A stretch of 64,000 nt of DNA from Acorus gramineus (lineage: Eukaryota > Streptophyta > Magnoliopsida > Acorales > Acoraceae), in contig CM060853.1 of assembly GCA_030737835.1 (NCBI GenBank), forward strand, positions 22,874,895-22,938,894, read 5' to 3'. The first letter of the stretch is position 1. Each line of letters begins with the position of its first letter. The notes under the pieces are model-generated. The model searched no databases, was not told the DNA's origin, and saw only the letters and a list, made by a program, of their open reading frames with translations. The translations under genes were made by a program, and so were the position numbers. Below are positions 13,401 to 25,600 of the stretch, piece after piece.

Positions 13401-16308
13401 CAACGAGAATAACTCAAAATACAACCAAATACAAAATCACTTACTCTACTGTTATATCTACTTATGCTGGTCTGTATACCCCGGAACAAGTCTCATGTTG
13501 TATCCAAACATGGGCTAAGGGTTAGTTTGGCAAAGTGATAAGTGATGGGATAAGGGGTAATTGTGGGGATAAATGAGGGGGGACAACTTATCCCGTTTGG
13601 TATAAAAATAATCGTGATAAAGTGCGAACAATTGTCTTGATTTTAAAATGAAAACATAGATTTTTTGTTCCATCTAAAGGCTGGAATAACATTTATTTTC
13701 ACTTTTTATCTCAATTTTGACAAATATGAATATTGACAAAATTAATGGATTTTTTATCCTCTAAAATTAGGATTACTTATCCTCAAAATCTTAAACCCCT
13801 TGCCAAACTAGCCGTAAGGGTTCATTTACTTGTCTTTTTTAGCTTAATTTGATATTGGCTGACTAAATGGCCCATATCTAAAATGCTTGAAAAAGCAGGA
13901 TATTATCAACCGATTTGACTGATGATTAATTGGTTGGAAATGATTTTGCAACCTTTAAGAATGATAATGCAGGTTTAATGTAATTATAGGGGAAATTTCT
14001 GCAAAATTTTAGTGAAATCCTGAGTTTTTAAAGCCATTGATTCTCCATGAGACTTTAAACTATGAAAAAGTATTTGTAAATAACTTTATTGTTAAACATC
14101 TTTTGTTTATATTGATGAGTATTTTCATATATGAATTTGTTTGATATGTCAATTATCAAAATAACAAAAACTTGATACTTCCACCTCATCCCTTTTCTAT
14201 AGGATTGAACCAAGGAGTCAGTGGTCTTCCATTGAAGGGCTGGCCCTTAACTGTAAGTTATGATTGATGATTTTTGGTATGAATATAGATATATTTTTTT
14301 TAAAGCAAAGAGAAGTGATCTAAAATTAAAAATGTTCAGGGGATTGATCAACTACGCACAAGCTTGAGCCCACAAGGGCAGAAGCCTTTTCTACAGTCAC
14401 CGAATCAATTTCAGCTATTGACCCCCCATCAGCAACAGCAGCTTTTAGCACAGGCTCAGGTGCAGGGAAATCTTGGTAATGCTACTAACTTTGGAGAAAT
14501 GGATCCGCGGAGACTCAGGGTGTTGCCTAGGGGTAGCCTGAATGGAAAAGATGGTCAACTTTCTGGAAGTGATGGTTTGATAGGTTCTCCTATCCAATCA
14601 ACTTCACCAAATGTTAGGATGACTTCTCAGGATCAAGCGGAATATCTAATGAAGGTTGGTTTTTCTGGTGCTACAAGGATATTTTTTTTCTTTCTAATGA
14701 ACCGCTTCTTACTTTATGCTCGTTGTTTTAATTCATGTATACTAGGTGATTGATATAAAAAAGTTGCGTAACTATTAAACCAAAACAATGTTGACCATTG
14801 ATGTAAAAGTAAAATAATTTTCTTTTCTGTAACCCAGCTTGGAATCTCTCCTGCTTGGCTAAACCTTTTGGTGGGCACCTTAGCTAAAACTTGAAAAAGT
14901 AAGAAACAATAAGGAAGAATTGAGCTGCTGAAGGGTGTGTTAGTGCACAAATGTGAAGGGAAAGTGAGAGAGGGAGTTTAGGTCAAAGGGAAAATGGTGG
15001 AAAGTAAATATTTTCTCTTTGATCAACTTTCATGGTGTTTGTGCATGTGGTGAAAAAATTTTCCATCACTTTCTCTCATTCTCACCTATGGGGAAGGAAA
15101 TGTTTTTTACATCTTTTCTAATAAGACAAAATAGGAGGGGGAATGTGATGGAAATTTTTTTCTTTCCATTGTTTAGCACAAACACTAGATTTTTGGATCG
15201 TCAAAGGGAAAATTTTCACTTTCCACTTTTTCTCATTTTTCCCTTTGGCACAAACACACCTTAAGTATACCTTTCACCGTTAATTTTATAGCTGTATCCA
15301 TTCATTGTCTGTATGTGTATGCCTTTCCTATGTCTGCTTGTATTTGTTTTATACACACATATTTTCTTAATTTGTGTTTTTTTTGTGCAAATTCTTGTCC
15401 AGAAATATCTCCATGTTAAAACACACTCTGACATGCTTACATCCACAGATGTTAGCATATATTGGGGGCATGTATAAAGGTCATTTTAAATTAGAGTTAC
15501 TTAAACAGTGAAATAATTATTAATTCTTTTTGGGTTTTATTAATCAGTGAAATAATTGTTAAATATTTTTAGGTTTTCTTGTTTAAATTCAGGGGTTATT
15601 TTATTAATATCCAAGTGAGATCCTCTTTGCCAATCTGGCTTCCTCAATCTGCATTGAATGGCAATTTTGTCTTCTTCTCTTTGAACATCTGTACCTTTAA
15701 TTTTTTTGACTTACAATTTTTTCGCCAATTTAATGGCAAATCTACCATACTATTTTCCTGGCTGCGAGGGATCATTACTTGGTTATAACAGCAAAATTCT
15801 AGCTTTACTTTGATATGAGGAGCTTCTGTTGTCTATTGATATTCAGTTTAGTAGGCTATGTGGGTCTCTTTATGGGCCATCTAGGTTCAGAAATTTTATG
15901 ACATACATGAAATGTTAAGGACATTATTGCTGTGATATCATTTATTTGAACTTGGGGTATCACTGTCACTGCTTAACTGATATTTACATGTTAATTAACA
16001 AGTAACTCTGCTAATCTTGTGATGTCTGAATATTGGTTTTGAATTGTGTACTACAACTGAACCTTTGCTATATAACAATGACAGTGAGAAGGCTTAATGC
16101 TGAAGGCAACTGTTTTTCATTTTAGACATAGAAATGGTTATCGAACAGGCCTCCAAAAACTGTACAACTAGTGTACTCTTTACATGGTCCTCTGTGGAAA
16201 AATGTTGTGTTCCTGTATTGCATTTGTTTAAACATCCTATCGTGCCTTTATTAGATGAAGATGGCTCAAATGCAGCAGCCCTCTGCTCAGCAACCTCAGG
16301 ATCAGCTG

Positions 16309-16368
<60 letters not shown>

Positions 16369-19058
16369 TTGCAACAGGTATCTGGTCTAGATAATGCAAT
16401 GTGATTTTTCAACTACTACTTTTTATTCTTTTCATCAAGTGTATTATATTTTATTAACTGCTCAGACTGATATCAGAATAACAGAAAAAGGAAGCAACCT
16501 ACTTCTTCTGGAGCTGCAAACAGCACTGGTACTGGAAATACAATTGGTCCTTCAAACTCCCCTCCATCAACGCCATCTACTCATACACCAGGTGATGGAG
16601 TGGCCATGGGAGGAAGTATACAACAAGTTAACAGCATGGCCAAGAGTTTAATGATGTATGGTACAGATGGTGCTAGTGGACTTGCTTCTTCTTCTAATCA
16701 TCTGGTATAGTCTTTTTTTTTTCTGCATGATACTTTTATTTTACATAAATTCTTGAAGTCTTCATTATCCTTTGTTATTTTATACAGGATGACATGGAAC
16801 CTTTTGGTGACGTTGGTTCTCTTGATGATAATGTGGAATCATTTCTTTCACCTGATGATGGAGATGCAAGGGACATATTTAATGCATTAAAAAGAAGCCC
16901 CGCAGATCACAATACTGATCCGTCAAAATGTAATTATTCATTTTGTTGCTCTCCCTCTCTCCCTATGTGGAGGTAGAGAATGCTTTCTTGTTTTATCTTT
17001 AGCAATTGTGTCAATCAGTAGCTCATGTTCTACCTTTTCAGCATTTACTTTCCATGAAGTTGGCTGCATCCGGACGAGCAATAGCAAAGTTGTCTGCTGC
17101 CATTTTTCTTCAGATGGGAAATTGTTGGCCAGCGCTGGGCATGAGAAGAAGGTAATCCATTCATGAATTTATTGCGTCTTTAATGGTAATCCCAAAACAT
17201 GTATCTTTATATTAAATTTATACCAATGACTTCAATTCAAGACAACTTATTAAACTTTTTTTCAGTCGTGACATTGATTTATTATGGAGTGCATGGGTGA
17301 CTAAATAGTCTGTGTTATGCATTGGTAGGTTGTACTTTGGAACATGGACAATCTAAAAACAGAGAGCAGTTCAGAAGAGCACAGTCACATCATTACGGAC
17401 GTTCGTTTTAGACCAAATTCAACACAACTTGCAACATCCTCATTTGATAGAACTGTGCGATTGTGGGATGCAGCAAAGGTAAGATTTCATTCTCTTTATG
17501 ATTGATGGTTTAGTAAAATTGAATGCCGTTAGTTCAGAATTACTGAATGCTCTTTTACTCGTAGAAATATATGATATGTAGAGAGCTTCTCTTTGATATT
17601 GTCAGAGATGCACACAAATTGTTATAGATATATATAGAGAGTGAAGGAATTATGCCACTTGAGATATTTGGATGATGCCATTGTGATGTTAAAGTGAATC
17701 TCATCGGCAAAGTTTATGGTTTGCAGCCAGGCTATCTTGTGAAGCCATACAGTGGGCATGGTTCCCATGTAATGTCATTAGATTTTCATCCAAAGAAGAC
17801 TGATCTATTCTGCTCCTGTGATGGCAATGGTGAAATCCGCTACTGGAATGTCAACCAGTTTCCATGTACACGTGTCTCAAAGGTTTTTTTTTCCCTGGAT
17901 CAATTTTCTGAGTAACTTTTATATATTCTTTTTGTATTTAAATTTTTTGGGTGAGTGGTATTTTATTGCTGATTGTGTTTTCATATATATGCTATCAATT
18001 GGTTAGGGTGGTACAGCCCAAGTGAGATTTCAGCCAAGAATTGGACAATACCTGGCTGCTGCAGCTGATAATGTGGTTTCTATTTTTGACGTTGAAACGG
18101 ATAGAAAGACGCGCACTTTACAGGTAACTGATTGTATAATTGTAATCATATTTATTACTCTTATCTATAAGTTGCACTTCCATTAAAGCTAGCTTGATGC
18201 ATGGAAACCTAAGGTGCCTAGTTAGGCCTATGAAAAAGTCCGCTCTTTTGAGCACTCCAAAAGTATGCCTACCAAAAGAAAGGATCCAACAGTAACAATG
18301 ATCTAAGTTTAAAAATCGTTTATTCATGTTTTATACTCTTAGCTTGCGTGATTAATCATAATCTTGAAGTGTTAAATATCTAATGTATTCTCTTTGTATG
18401 ATCTAAAAGGAGATGAGAAGTGATGGAGTCTCAATTTTAGTTCTCTCATCTCTTTAATAAATCACCTGTATCACCTAAACTAGTACCCATATTTAGACAT
18501 GTAAATTATTCCGACAATATCTGTATTTGCTCTGAATCCGTAAAGATCTGAATGTGAATATTAATACCCGTATCCAGAAGATTTATGACAGGCTTACTGT
18601 ATTGGACGTGCTGTATTATATGTAGGGTCATAATAAGGAGGTGCACTCCTTATGCTGGGATGCTAGTGGGGACTATTTAGCTTCCGTGAGCCAGGATTCT
18701 GTGAGAGTATGGTCAATAAGCAGTGGTGAAGTTGTTCATGAGCTCAGTTCGAACGGGAACAAGTTCCATTCGTGCGTCTTCCATCCAAGCTATACCACCC
18801 TCTTGGTTATAGGGGGTTACCAGGTAAAAAAGCCCAAGGGCTTGTGGAAGTCAATCTTTTTGTGGAACAAAAGTTTTATTCATTTCTAACTTTTTATGGC
18901 TCATTTGATTGCAGTCTTTGGAGTTGTGGAGCATGGTGGAGAACAAGAGCATGACGGTACAAGCACACGAGGGTCTGATCGCTGCATTGGCTCAGTCTCC
19001 GGTCAGCGGAATGGTCGCGTCGGCGAGCCACGACAAGTCTGTGAAGATCTGGAAATAA
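4485..19058 (+). CDS. LUH: LEUNIG_HOMOLOG transcriptional co-repressor (WD40)
   Basis: Seventeen coding exons: 4485-4516, 4628-4725, 10975-11084, 11175-11458, 11659-11734, 11849-11957, 14203-14252, 14340-14654, 16255-16377, 16477-16704, 16788-16929, 17042-17151, 17329-17478, 17727-17882, 18007-18123, 18626-18823, 18915-19058. They sum to 2442 nt, giving 813 residues. Seen: an N-terminal LisH/LUFS region ([20 protein letters not shown], then [15 protein letters not shown]), glutamine-rich stretches, [19 protein letters not shown], an acidic [18 protein letters not shown] block, and seven WD40-type repeats from about residue 522, ending HDKSVKIWK. The EPFGDVG block and GIDQLR favour LUH over LEUNIG. 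Known: Groucho/Tup1-type co-repressors that act in the nucleus with SEUSS; Arabidopsis LUH (MUM1) also controls seed-coat mucilage. Intron 2 (6.2 kb) carries an antisense copia element, but all exons and splice sites read intact. Confidence 0.95.
5932..6129 (-). repeat. 3' LTR of the copia element
   Basis: This 198-bp copy is nearly identical to 10311-10512. Both begin agaagaaataaatggaataa on the plus strand and end aactccaata. The target duplication ccagc lies immediately to its left. Confidence 0.93.
6130..6140 (-). other. Polypurine tract of the copia element
   Basis: On the minus strand this reads TTGAGGGGGAG directly before the 3' LTR. That is the expected position and composition of the plus-strand primer used in reverse transcription. 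Confidence 0.85.
6137..7052 (-). pseudogene. Copia RT C-terminus and RNase H, broken
   Basis: The frame beginning near 7052 encodes [20 protein letters not shown], the segment that follows the RT active site in copia elements. It continues with [20 protein letters not shown] and the RNase H blocks [15 protein letters not shown] and [12 protein letters not shown] frameshift near 6260 moves the tail ([11 protein letters not shown]) into another frame, which stops at 6137. The acidic residues of RNase H appear retained. Upstream it joins the rest of pol across a deletion at about 7050. Confidence 0.9.
7045..8167 (-). pseudogene. Copia integrase C-terminus and RT N-terminus, broken
   Basis: Two overlapping frames (7538-8167 and 7045-8010) cover this stretch, so there is a frameshift between about 7540 and 8010. 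The first encodes the integrase tail ([29 protein letters not shown]). The second encodes an early RT segment ([32 protein letters not shown]) and stops just after the first catalytic-Asp block (HQMDVKNA). The FLHG-to-YVDD part of RT, which should come next, is absent. Confidence 0.88.
8223..10199 (-). pseudogene. Copia gag, protease and integrase N-terminus
   Basis: An open frame extends from the [10 protein letters not shown] start at 10199. Gag comes first ([29 protein letters not shown]). A CCHC zinc knuckle lies at about residue 275 ([14 protein letters not shown], spacing C-2-C-4-H-4-C). The protease motif DSGATEHM lies near residue 389. A GAG-pre-integrase block follows ([14 protein letters not shown]), then the integrase core with the first two acidic residues (HSDVW, RSDNGG). 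The frame is lost in a run of G near 8260, before the third catalytic residue, and a second indel lies near 8175. Gag itself appears uninterrupted. Confidence 0.9.
10298..10310 (-). other. Primer-binding site of the copia element
   Basis: The minus strand reads TGGTATCAGAGCC, the initiator-Met-tRNA primer site typical of plant copia elements, with no gap from the 5' LTR at 10311. This fixes the inner LTR boundary. Confidence 0.92.
10311..10512 (-). repeat. 5' LTR of the copia element
   Basis: A 202-bp copy of the LTR, flanked on the right by the ccagc target duplication at 10513-10517. It differs from the 3' LTR by a few substitutions and a longer C run. Confidence 0.93.
13076..13517. mobile_element. 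MITE in LUH intron 6
   Basis: The terminal inverted repeats match well: left tagcccccgtttggatata, right (read in reverse) tagcccatgtttggataca. The 442-bp interior is non-coding and AT-rich. It ends where the next MITE begins. No clear target duplication is visible. Confidence 0.75.
13520..13814. mobile_element. Second MITE, abutting the first
   Basis: The left end reads gttagtttggcaaag. The right end in reverse reads ggctagtttggcaagg. A taagg(g) duplication flanks it at 13516-13521 and 13815-13820. A diverged copy in the opposite orientation lies at about 63064-63320 and shares internal blocks such as the tttggtataaaaa segment. Confidence 0.75.
16305..16377 (+). repeat. CAG/CAA repeat coding for polyglutamine in LUH
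   Basis: This part of exon 9 is an uninterrupted run of CAG and CAA codons, with one TTG near the end. It encodes the Q-rich stretch typical of LUG/LUH proteins. Pure CAG runs at about 16342-16368 may vary in length between individuals. Confidence 0.9.
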
Positions 19059-20162
19059 GGGAACTATGCTCTCTCGATCCTTTCAAATATAAAGTATAAG
19101 AGGAGGTAATGACAGTGCGGCTACTAAGTTCTGAATTTATTTTTATGGGTTTTATGGGCAATAAGAATGGGGAGCTAAAATTGGAGAGTTCCCATTTCTT
19201 GGTTGGATGGGTGGAGGGTGGTGTCAGGGATTGTACTTTGTGTTTATTGTAATTGAGAATCTATAAGGGGAGGGTATGAGCTTATCACTTGTAATTAAGG
19301 GGGGAACTTGGAACTATTTTTTTATTGGCATAATTATGCATTTGAGAAATACTGCACGCAGGACAAGTAGTTGAGCTTTTCACTTGTTATTAACAATGAT
19401 ATTATACATTATCTGAAATTGCAACACTGTTTGCTGTTGGTGTTGCTGTTGTTTGTAGTTTGTGTTTGAGCTGAAGTTTGATGTCAGAGTGAATCTCTCA
19501 TCTTCAGGGGATTCAAGACATATACAAAGCAAACTCATATATCCTACTAAGTATTGTGAAGATTTCATGTCTGAAATGGTTTTCCCAAAAAATTGACTTA
19601 AAGGGTCAATTTGATGTTTATTCTCATTGTTATACACAATTTTTCTTATTGAAAACAATGCATTCTATTTTTCAGGTATATGTATAGGAAGAAACAAATT
19701 GTTGTTGTGTATAAGCATGGAAAAATGTGTATATGTGCTGGAGATAGGCCACAAACTCAAAAGTAGTCATTTCAAAACCATTGAAAACCCTCTCTTCGTT
19801 CATGGAATGAACATATGTATAGGGAATGTAAAAAATGATTATACCCGAATGAATAAGTAGGTGGGTATTCAGCTTAAAATACAAGCTATGAATAGTGGAT
19901 TAATCCACTTTTTAAATTCTACCTCAACGTCTACTACTGCTGATATATTTATTTGCTATTCAGTTCTTAATGATACCAAAGCTAACAAGCATAAACGTTT
20001 CAAGATCAATAAAATTGTTCTTTACAATTCTAATCCACATTTTTTTTTTGTAAGAGATGGACATAATCTAACAAAAGTACCTTGTTATGTGGTTTGATGG
20101 ACAAGCGCTGTTATACTCTGCCCATTTTGGAGCATTACATACCTCGTTAGCCACCTACACTT
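19059..20162. other. LUH 3' flank and intergenic DNA
   Basis: 3' untranslated sequence probably extends a few hundred bases past the stop at 19056-19058. The rest is AT-rich with short random open frames. I see no further gene. Confidence 0.5.
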
Positions 20163-20402
20163 AAGAGTCCGTTTGGAAACGGGTTTGTGCAGTTTTTGAT
20201 TTCACAGGAAGCTGCTATTATTTTCAAATCCGTTTTCAAACCGAAAAACTTGGGCCAAAAGCTGCAAATAGAAATTTGTGAAAGAATGCCCAAAACCAGA
20301 GTTTTCCAAAAGCTGTGGAGAGACGGCTTCTTGCAAAATCGGTTTTAAACTGAACTTTTGTCTAAAATCAGTTTTACAATCACGCATACCAAACGCAACC
20401 TT
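20163..20402. mobile_element. Tourist-like MITE
   Basis: The left terminus taagagtccgtttgg pairs with a right terminus that in reverse reads taaggttgcgtttgg. It is about 240 bp long and non-coding. It shares its GTTTGG core and an acaggaagct block with the element at 44832-45067, so they belong to one family. The TA or TAA target duplication is ambiguous. Confidence 0.65.
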
Positions 20403-20819
20403 AATGTGAGAAGGTATATATCTTATTAACAATTTGTTCACTCGTTCCATGACTCCATCAAATTCATCAAAGTATATACTTTATTTATTTATAAAATTAC
20501 ATATCTTATTATTAGATAAGATGTACTATTTAAAAAAAAAAAAAAAAAGAGAGAAAAAAAGAAGAAGGTGAAGAGTGAATTTGAAGCTAGAAAGAGGGCT
20601 GTCTAACATATCATCTTTCTTGATGGATTTATCTGTGGACTAAGAGGCCCATAAATGTTATAGGCCCACCATTCACGCCACGAAAACGTGAAACCCGAAA
20701 AAACGTGCGTGTAACGGTCAAACCAAACAGACCAAAATCACCAACTAACAATTCCCGCCATGAGTACCGGGTCCCCCACCACTCCCACAATCAATAATAA
20801 CTACCAAACAAGCCCAATG

Positions 20820-20890
20820 AAGCCACGTGTCCACTCTTCTCCACGTGGCAGACATGGAGAGGCCATTCCCAATAAATATATATATATATG
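20820..20890 (+). promoter_or_regulatory. Paired CACGTG (ABRE/G-box) sites and TATA box of the LEA gene
   Basis: Two ACGT-core elements, ccacgtgtcc at 20824 and ccacgtggca at 20841, lie 18 bp apart. They are followed by a TATA-rich stretch (aataaatatatatatat, about 20871-20889), roughly 120 bases before the ATG. Paired ABRE-type sites close to TATA are a known arrangement in abscisic-acid-induced seed and stress genes, which fits the LEA-like product downstream. Confidence 0.75.
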
Positions 20891-21011
20891 TCTCTCCATC
20901 TCTCCTTCACATTATTATTATTCTATAATATATGTTAGATTAGATATATTGCAGAGAAAACAAACTCTAACAGAGATAACCAAAGAGTGAAAAAAAAAAA
21001 AAACACCAACA

Positions 21012-22499
21012 ATGGCAAGCTTTACAGTAACAGCAAGCCTTCCCACAATCCGTCAAGTTGGCTCTCACATGGTGAAGAGAAGCCCTTTGAACCCTAGGTT
21101 TTTTGTCACTGCCAGGCCTTTACAGGTAATAGAATCTACATTTTCTTTTCGGATTCGTGTTTAGACGTATTTTTATAGCAGAATCATTAAACACGAATCC
21201 AAACAATTTTTGACAAAAATAATATTTTTTTATGTTTTTATTCATGATTTCATTCATTAAATATTCCGTGTCTGAAATCCTGAAATAACGTTTTTTTTTT
21301 TTTTAAAGGGTAAAGTTTAAAAACAAGCATTTGGATTTTGATTCTAAATAGGACCTTAGAATATATATATTTTTAAAGTTTGTGCTAATGCAGACTCAGG
21401 TGAGGCCAGCTGAGGAATGTCCGGTGGCGAAGGCCGTAGACAACGCTGCCGGGGAGGTGAAAAAGACTGCTGAAGATGTTAAAGGGAAGACTGAATCTGT
21501 TGCCGGTCAGGTGTGTGATCAAATAGACATAAGATTGGTTATTTTTTGGTCCATGCCATGAAACATGTTTTTATTGTTAAGCAAGTGTTTTATTTTATTT
21601 AATTTAGTTAAATTAATTTTATTCAAAAATCAAAATAAGAATGAACTCAATATCCCTTGGTAAAAGAGAGGGAATACCTTTGTCAACATCTGAAAATTCA
21701 GTTCCAACAATAAGATATTTCCAAATTCAACAATGTAGTGATAATCCCATAACCCACACGTGTGATTGACTCTTTGGCTAGACTTATATATGACTCCCCC
21801 ATACATCATTTATGGGTAATTCCTTGTCACAAAAAATAGAGCATAATCTATCCAATAATAGATTACAAATGGCCCTAAAGAAGATGATATAAATATGATG
21901 AATTTGTCTGTTGGATTCTGCTGTAAGCCTATCAAATATGTGTATGTGTTTAACCCAAATTGTATTAAAAACCAGAAATATCTTTTTGAATACCAGGATT
22001 GCAAATACATATATTAATGTACCTATTCTAAACAATATTTGAATCCGACATATATTGTAAAAATATATGTCCGTACTCTGTATTATAAAATGTTTAAGTA
22101 CAATTGCTTTGCATGATTAATTATAATGTTAAAATATTTAAATAGCTATCATATTTAAAATTCTTGCTTTCTTAATTTTAATATGTCATTAAGTTTGTAA
22201 AGCAATATCTAGATTTAAACATGTCAACTACTCAAAAAATATTTATACTCTCAAAACAATCAATGAGTGTCATGTAGGTGATAGAGAAGACGAAGGAGGT
22301 AGCGGGGAAGGTGGGCGAGGCGGTGCAAGACATCGGAGAGAAGGCCAAACAGACGGTCCAGGATGCGTGGGGATCGGCAAAGGACGCCACACAGAACGCG
22401 AAGGAGACCGCCGCCGATAAGGCGGAGGACACCAAGGAATCACTCAAAGAGAAGGCCGAAACCGTGAAGCGTTCAATGAACACCAAGAAGGAGTTCTGA
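21012..22499 (+). CDS. LEA-like protein with probable organelle transit peptide
   Basis: Three exons, 21012-21125, 21394-21510 and 22278-22499, give 150 residues with all junctions in frame. Residues 1-38 (exon 1, MASFTVTASLPTIRQVGSHM onward) are Ser/Thr/Arg-rich and lack acids, as in plastid or mitochondrial targeting peptides. The rest is very hydrophilic and Ala/Lys/Glu-rich, with repeated amphipathic helix-like segments (NAAGEVKKTAEDVKGKTES, AKQTVQDAWGSAKDATQNAK), typical of LEA group 3 (LEA_4) proteins. Known for such proteins: intrinsically disordered stabilisers of membranes and proteins during drying. Arabidopsis has similar short transit-bearing LEA proteins. The CACGTG pair upstream suggests ABA or seed control (inference). 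Intron 2 is 767 bp and AT-rich. Confidence 0.88.
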
Positions 22500-22668
22500 T
22501 CATGATCAAGACATGATGATCATATGTTATTGTCTCATCTTTTGATTTTTTTTGTTTTCTTATTTTAAGTGTGGTTGGACTCTGATTTGTCCTTTAATTT
22601 TTCTGAAGTTGGTGATCCGTTTGAATTGTAACTTTGGGTTTGGAACAACTGTACTGGAATAGTGTCGG

Positions 22669-22674
22669 AATAAA
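22669..22674 (+). terminator. Polyadenylation signal of the LEA gene
   Basis: An exact AATAAA hexamer lies 170 bases after the stop codon, within the expected range for a plant 3' end. Confidence 0.5.
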
Positions 22675-22679
22675 AGGTT

Positions 22680-25600
22680 AAAATTTCTGAATTGGTAGAT
22701 GTGAATTATTACCATCTGATGCATGGATTATAAATATTACTTTAAGTTAATTGATGGTTTAATAGTAAGCTCAAGTGGAAAATCTTTATTCCTAGTTACT
22801 AAGAATCATGAATATTATCCTATGATATTTTTTTTATACAAAAGTTTAAAAAGGCATTAACAGCCACAGAAAGACCATTATTGGAGATGCACAAAAACAG
22901 ATGATTTTATATTTAATTCTAAAGACTATTATTATTTTTTTAATTGCAATATCAGAATAAAACTATAGAAATTAATTTAAATTGGTAAACATGAAATTAT
23001 GATATCGGCTTGCTCATTAATAGCTAGAGGGTTTAATCAACCTTATTATGACATAACAGTTATATTTATCCAAGCAATTTTTTTTATAAAAAATCAAGTA
23101 TATTATTATTTCATTATTCACCTAAATATATACGTTTTGGGAAGAATAGGTTACGCCACATCATTGCCAAAAGAAGATTTATTTTGTTTTAACAAGCCCT
23201 TCGTATCTCATTTTCATTTTTTGATAAGTCAGTTATGATCACAAAGGGGAAAAAAATTGCATGCCTAGCTTTCACTGAAATAGGTGTAGGCACTATGTAC
23301 CATCATCATTTATTTAATACCTTTTTTTCTTATTTTGGTGTAAGTTGATCAGAACTGAAATATTTATATGTGATGGTTAACCACCATAAATAAATCCAAG
23401 AAATAAACAAATTAAATAAAGAGTCAGTGAGCCTTCAATAATTTCAATTTTTTTTATTTATTTATCCATGCCTTTTGTTTTGACAAATCTTTATCATTAC
23501 TCCTTGATATATCGTCATGCATTCTACTGGCAAGGGTTAGGTTGAATTTTAATACATAGTGACATGACTACACTCAAATCATAGCTTATAGTTGACTTTG
23601 AAATTTGTAATGAGTTTGAACATGCATTGATGCTGTCCTGGCCTCCAGGGTTTACATTTTTATTTCGAAAATAATTTCAATACCCAATCAAAAGGCAGCT
23701 GTTTTGATCTCCCATATATGATCATATCATGAGCAACTACAGCTGCAGAAAATCAAGAATCAGTGAGACCAAATTTTTTTTAATTGGTAAGCAATTGACA
23801 ATTTTGCTCAGGCATGGATTGCTATTTTATTCTTCTCCATGATAACATGGAGAAAGGTTGAGCCTAACTAATAGTGTGCAAAGAAAAATCTCAAATGAAT
23901 TGACTATATGCATTTTTACTTCTTTAATTTTTAGCCTAATATATATTAGATTAACCAAGTAAATACGACAAAAATAACTGCATAAATGTTTAAGTGTATG
24001 AACACCATTGTTAACATGGAAGAGAAACATATAGAGTTATAATTTAGATGGAATTTGATGAGATTGGACATTGGACCCAATTAACCATAAATTGGAGAAA
24101 CTCAATCCAAATATTATTTAATTTGATCTTTAAGATCCGATCTATCTAAACTAGATCAGGTCAAGTTTGGATCTAGATTATATTTGGGTTTAATTTAAAA
24201 CAATTTAGATACCCTATTTTGTTTTAAATAGTCTTGCTCTTAAAATTGTTGGAACAAAGAAAAGTCAACTCGCTTGGGTGAAAGAGATAATCGAGATGAA
24301 AATGAGGGTAGCGAGATAAGAGAAACTGGACAAATGAAAATGAAAAGATCGGTAGTTGAAAAAACAATTAGATAATTCATATTTGGCCTCACATATTGAA
24401 CAATCTAGATTTGACAGGAACATTCACATCAGATTTGAGTTGTCTTAGAGAACCTGATTATTATTTTCACACCTAACTTGTGTTAGATTCAGTTCAAACT
24501 TTTATATTATGGAACTGATTGTTATACACAGAGTATTATTAGCGCTTCGTAGAGTCGGCCATGTTGACTTTGTGTATTGAAAATTTTATCTTTAATGATA
24601 TATTATAAAATATATTCATATTTTTCATTAGACTTATGATTTTTATTTTCGATGTGACCAGTGTAAAAACCTTTTAAATATAATGGATTGATTCCTGGTG
24701 TGCTCCATGGATGTAAGTAATATTCATCGAACCAATTCTTTGGATTTGTTTGATTCCGTTGCTTCCTAAGATCTTCAATTCAAAATACAAACATGTTCAG
24801 ATTCATATTGAATCCAAATATTAAAAAACCAACCCCAAACCTGCGTAAAATCTTGGTTGGTGAAATTCAACCCGCCCAAATTATGCTCTTAGGAGAGTGG
24901 ACACCCATTTGATTGATGATGCTTATGAGATAGATCATACATAGAAAAGAACTTGAAAAACTCCCAGCAACCACATATATAAAATAATTTAAGAACAACA
25001 CATATCATTAATTTTTTTTTAATTAATATCGGAGAGATTCCCTCTAACCTGATCTTTTTGTAGAGGGTTTCTTTTTTCTTTTTAATTCATGAATGAAACT
25101 ATAGGAAAAAAGTCAACATAGGGCATGTCAACTTGTCAACTCTTACGAAAGATTTGCAAATTGCAATCTAACAACCCTAGATTCTGGAGTTTGGTATTGA
25201 TGTTACATCAAACCTGAAATACCCAGATTCAGTTGAAAATGATACTCGTATTTTAGTTCAACTACGGTACAATTTGGCTATGTGTTTAAAATTGTTTACT
25301 ATTGTGTTTAAAATTTTGTTACTATTGTGCCAATTCCTGTGTATCTAATAATTTTTTTCTTCTTTCCATGTAGAAAAGAAGAGTTATTCATTTGAATCAG
25401 AATAACCAAATGGACCCTCATAAGAGTTCCTCTGATAGAAAGACATCATCTATTCACACAACATAATCATAGAAAAAACAACCAAACCTAAATTATAACC
25501 TGCAATAACAGAACCGTGGCATTTCCACAATGCATGTGTTATCATTTCCACAATGCATGTAGAAATTCTTTGTATACTTGTAGCCTGGATGTCCATTTTC

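Noticed and set aside
16094-16399. Poly-alanine frames on both strands around LUH exon 9
   Set aside because: They are shifted readings of the CAG/CAA repeat; the glutamine frame joins correctly to the neighbouring exons.
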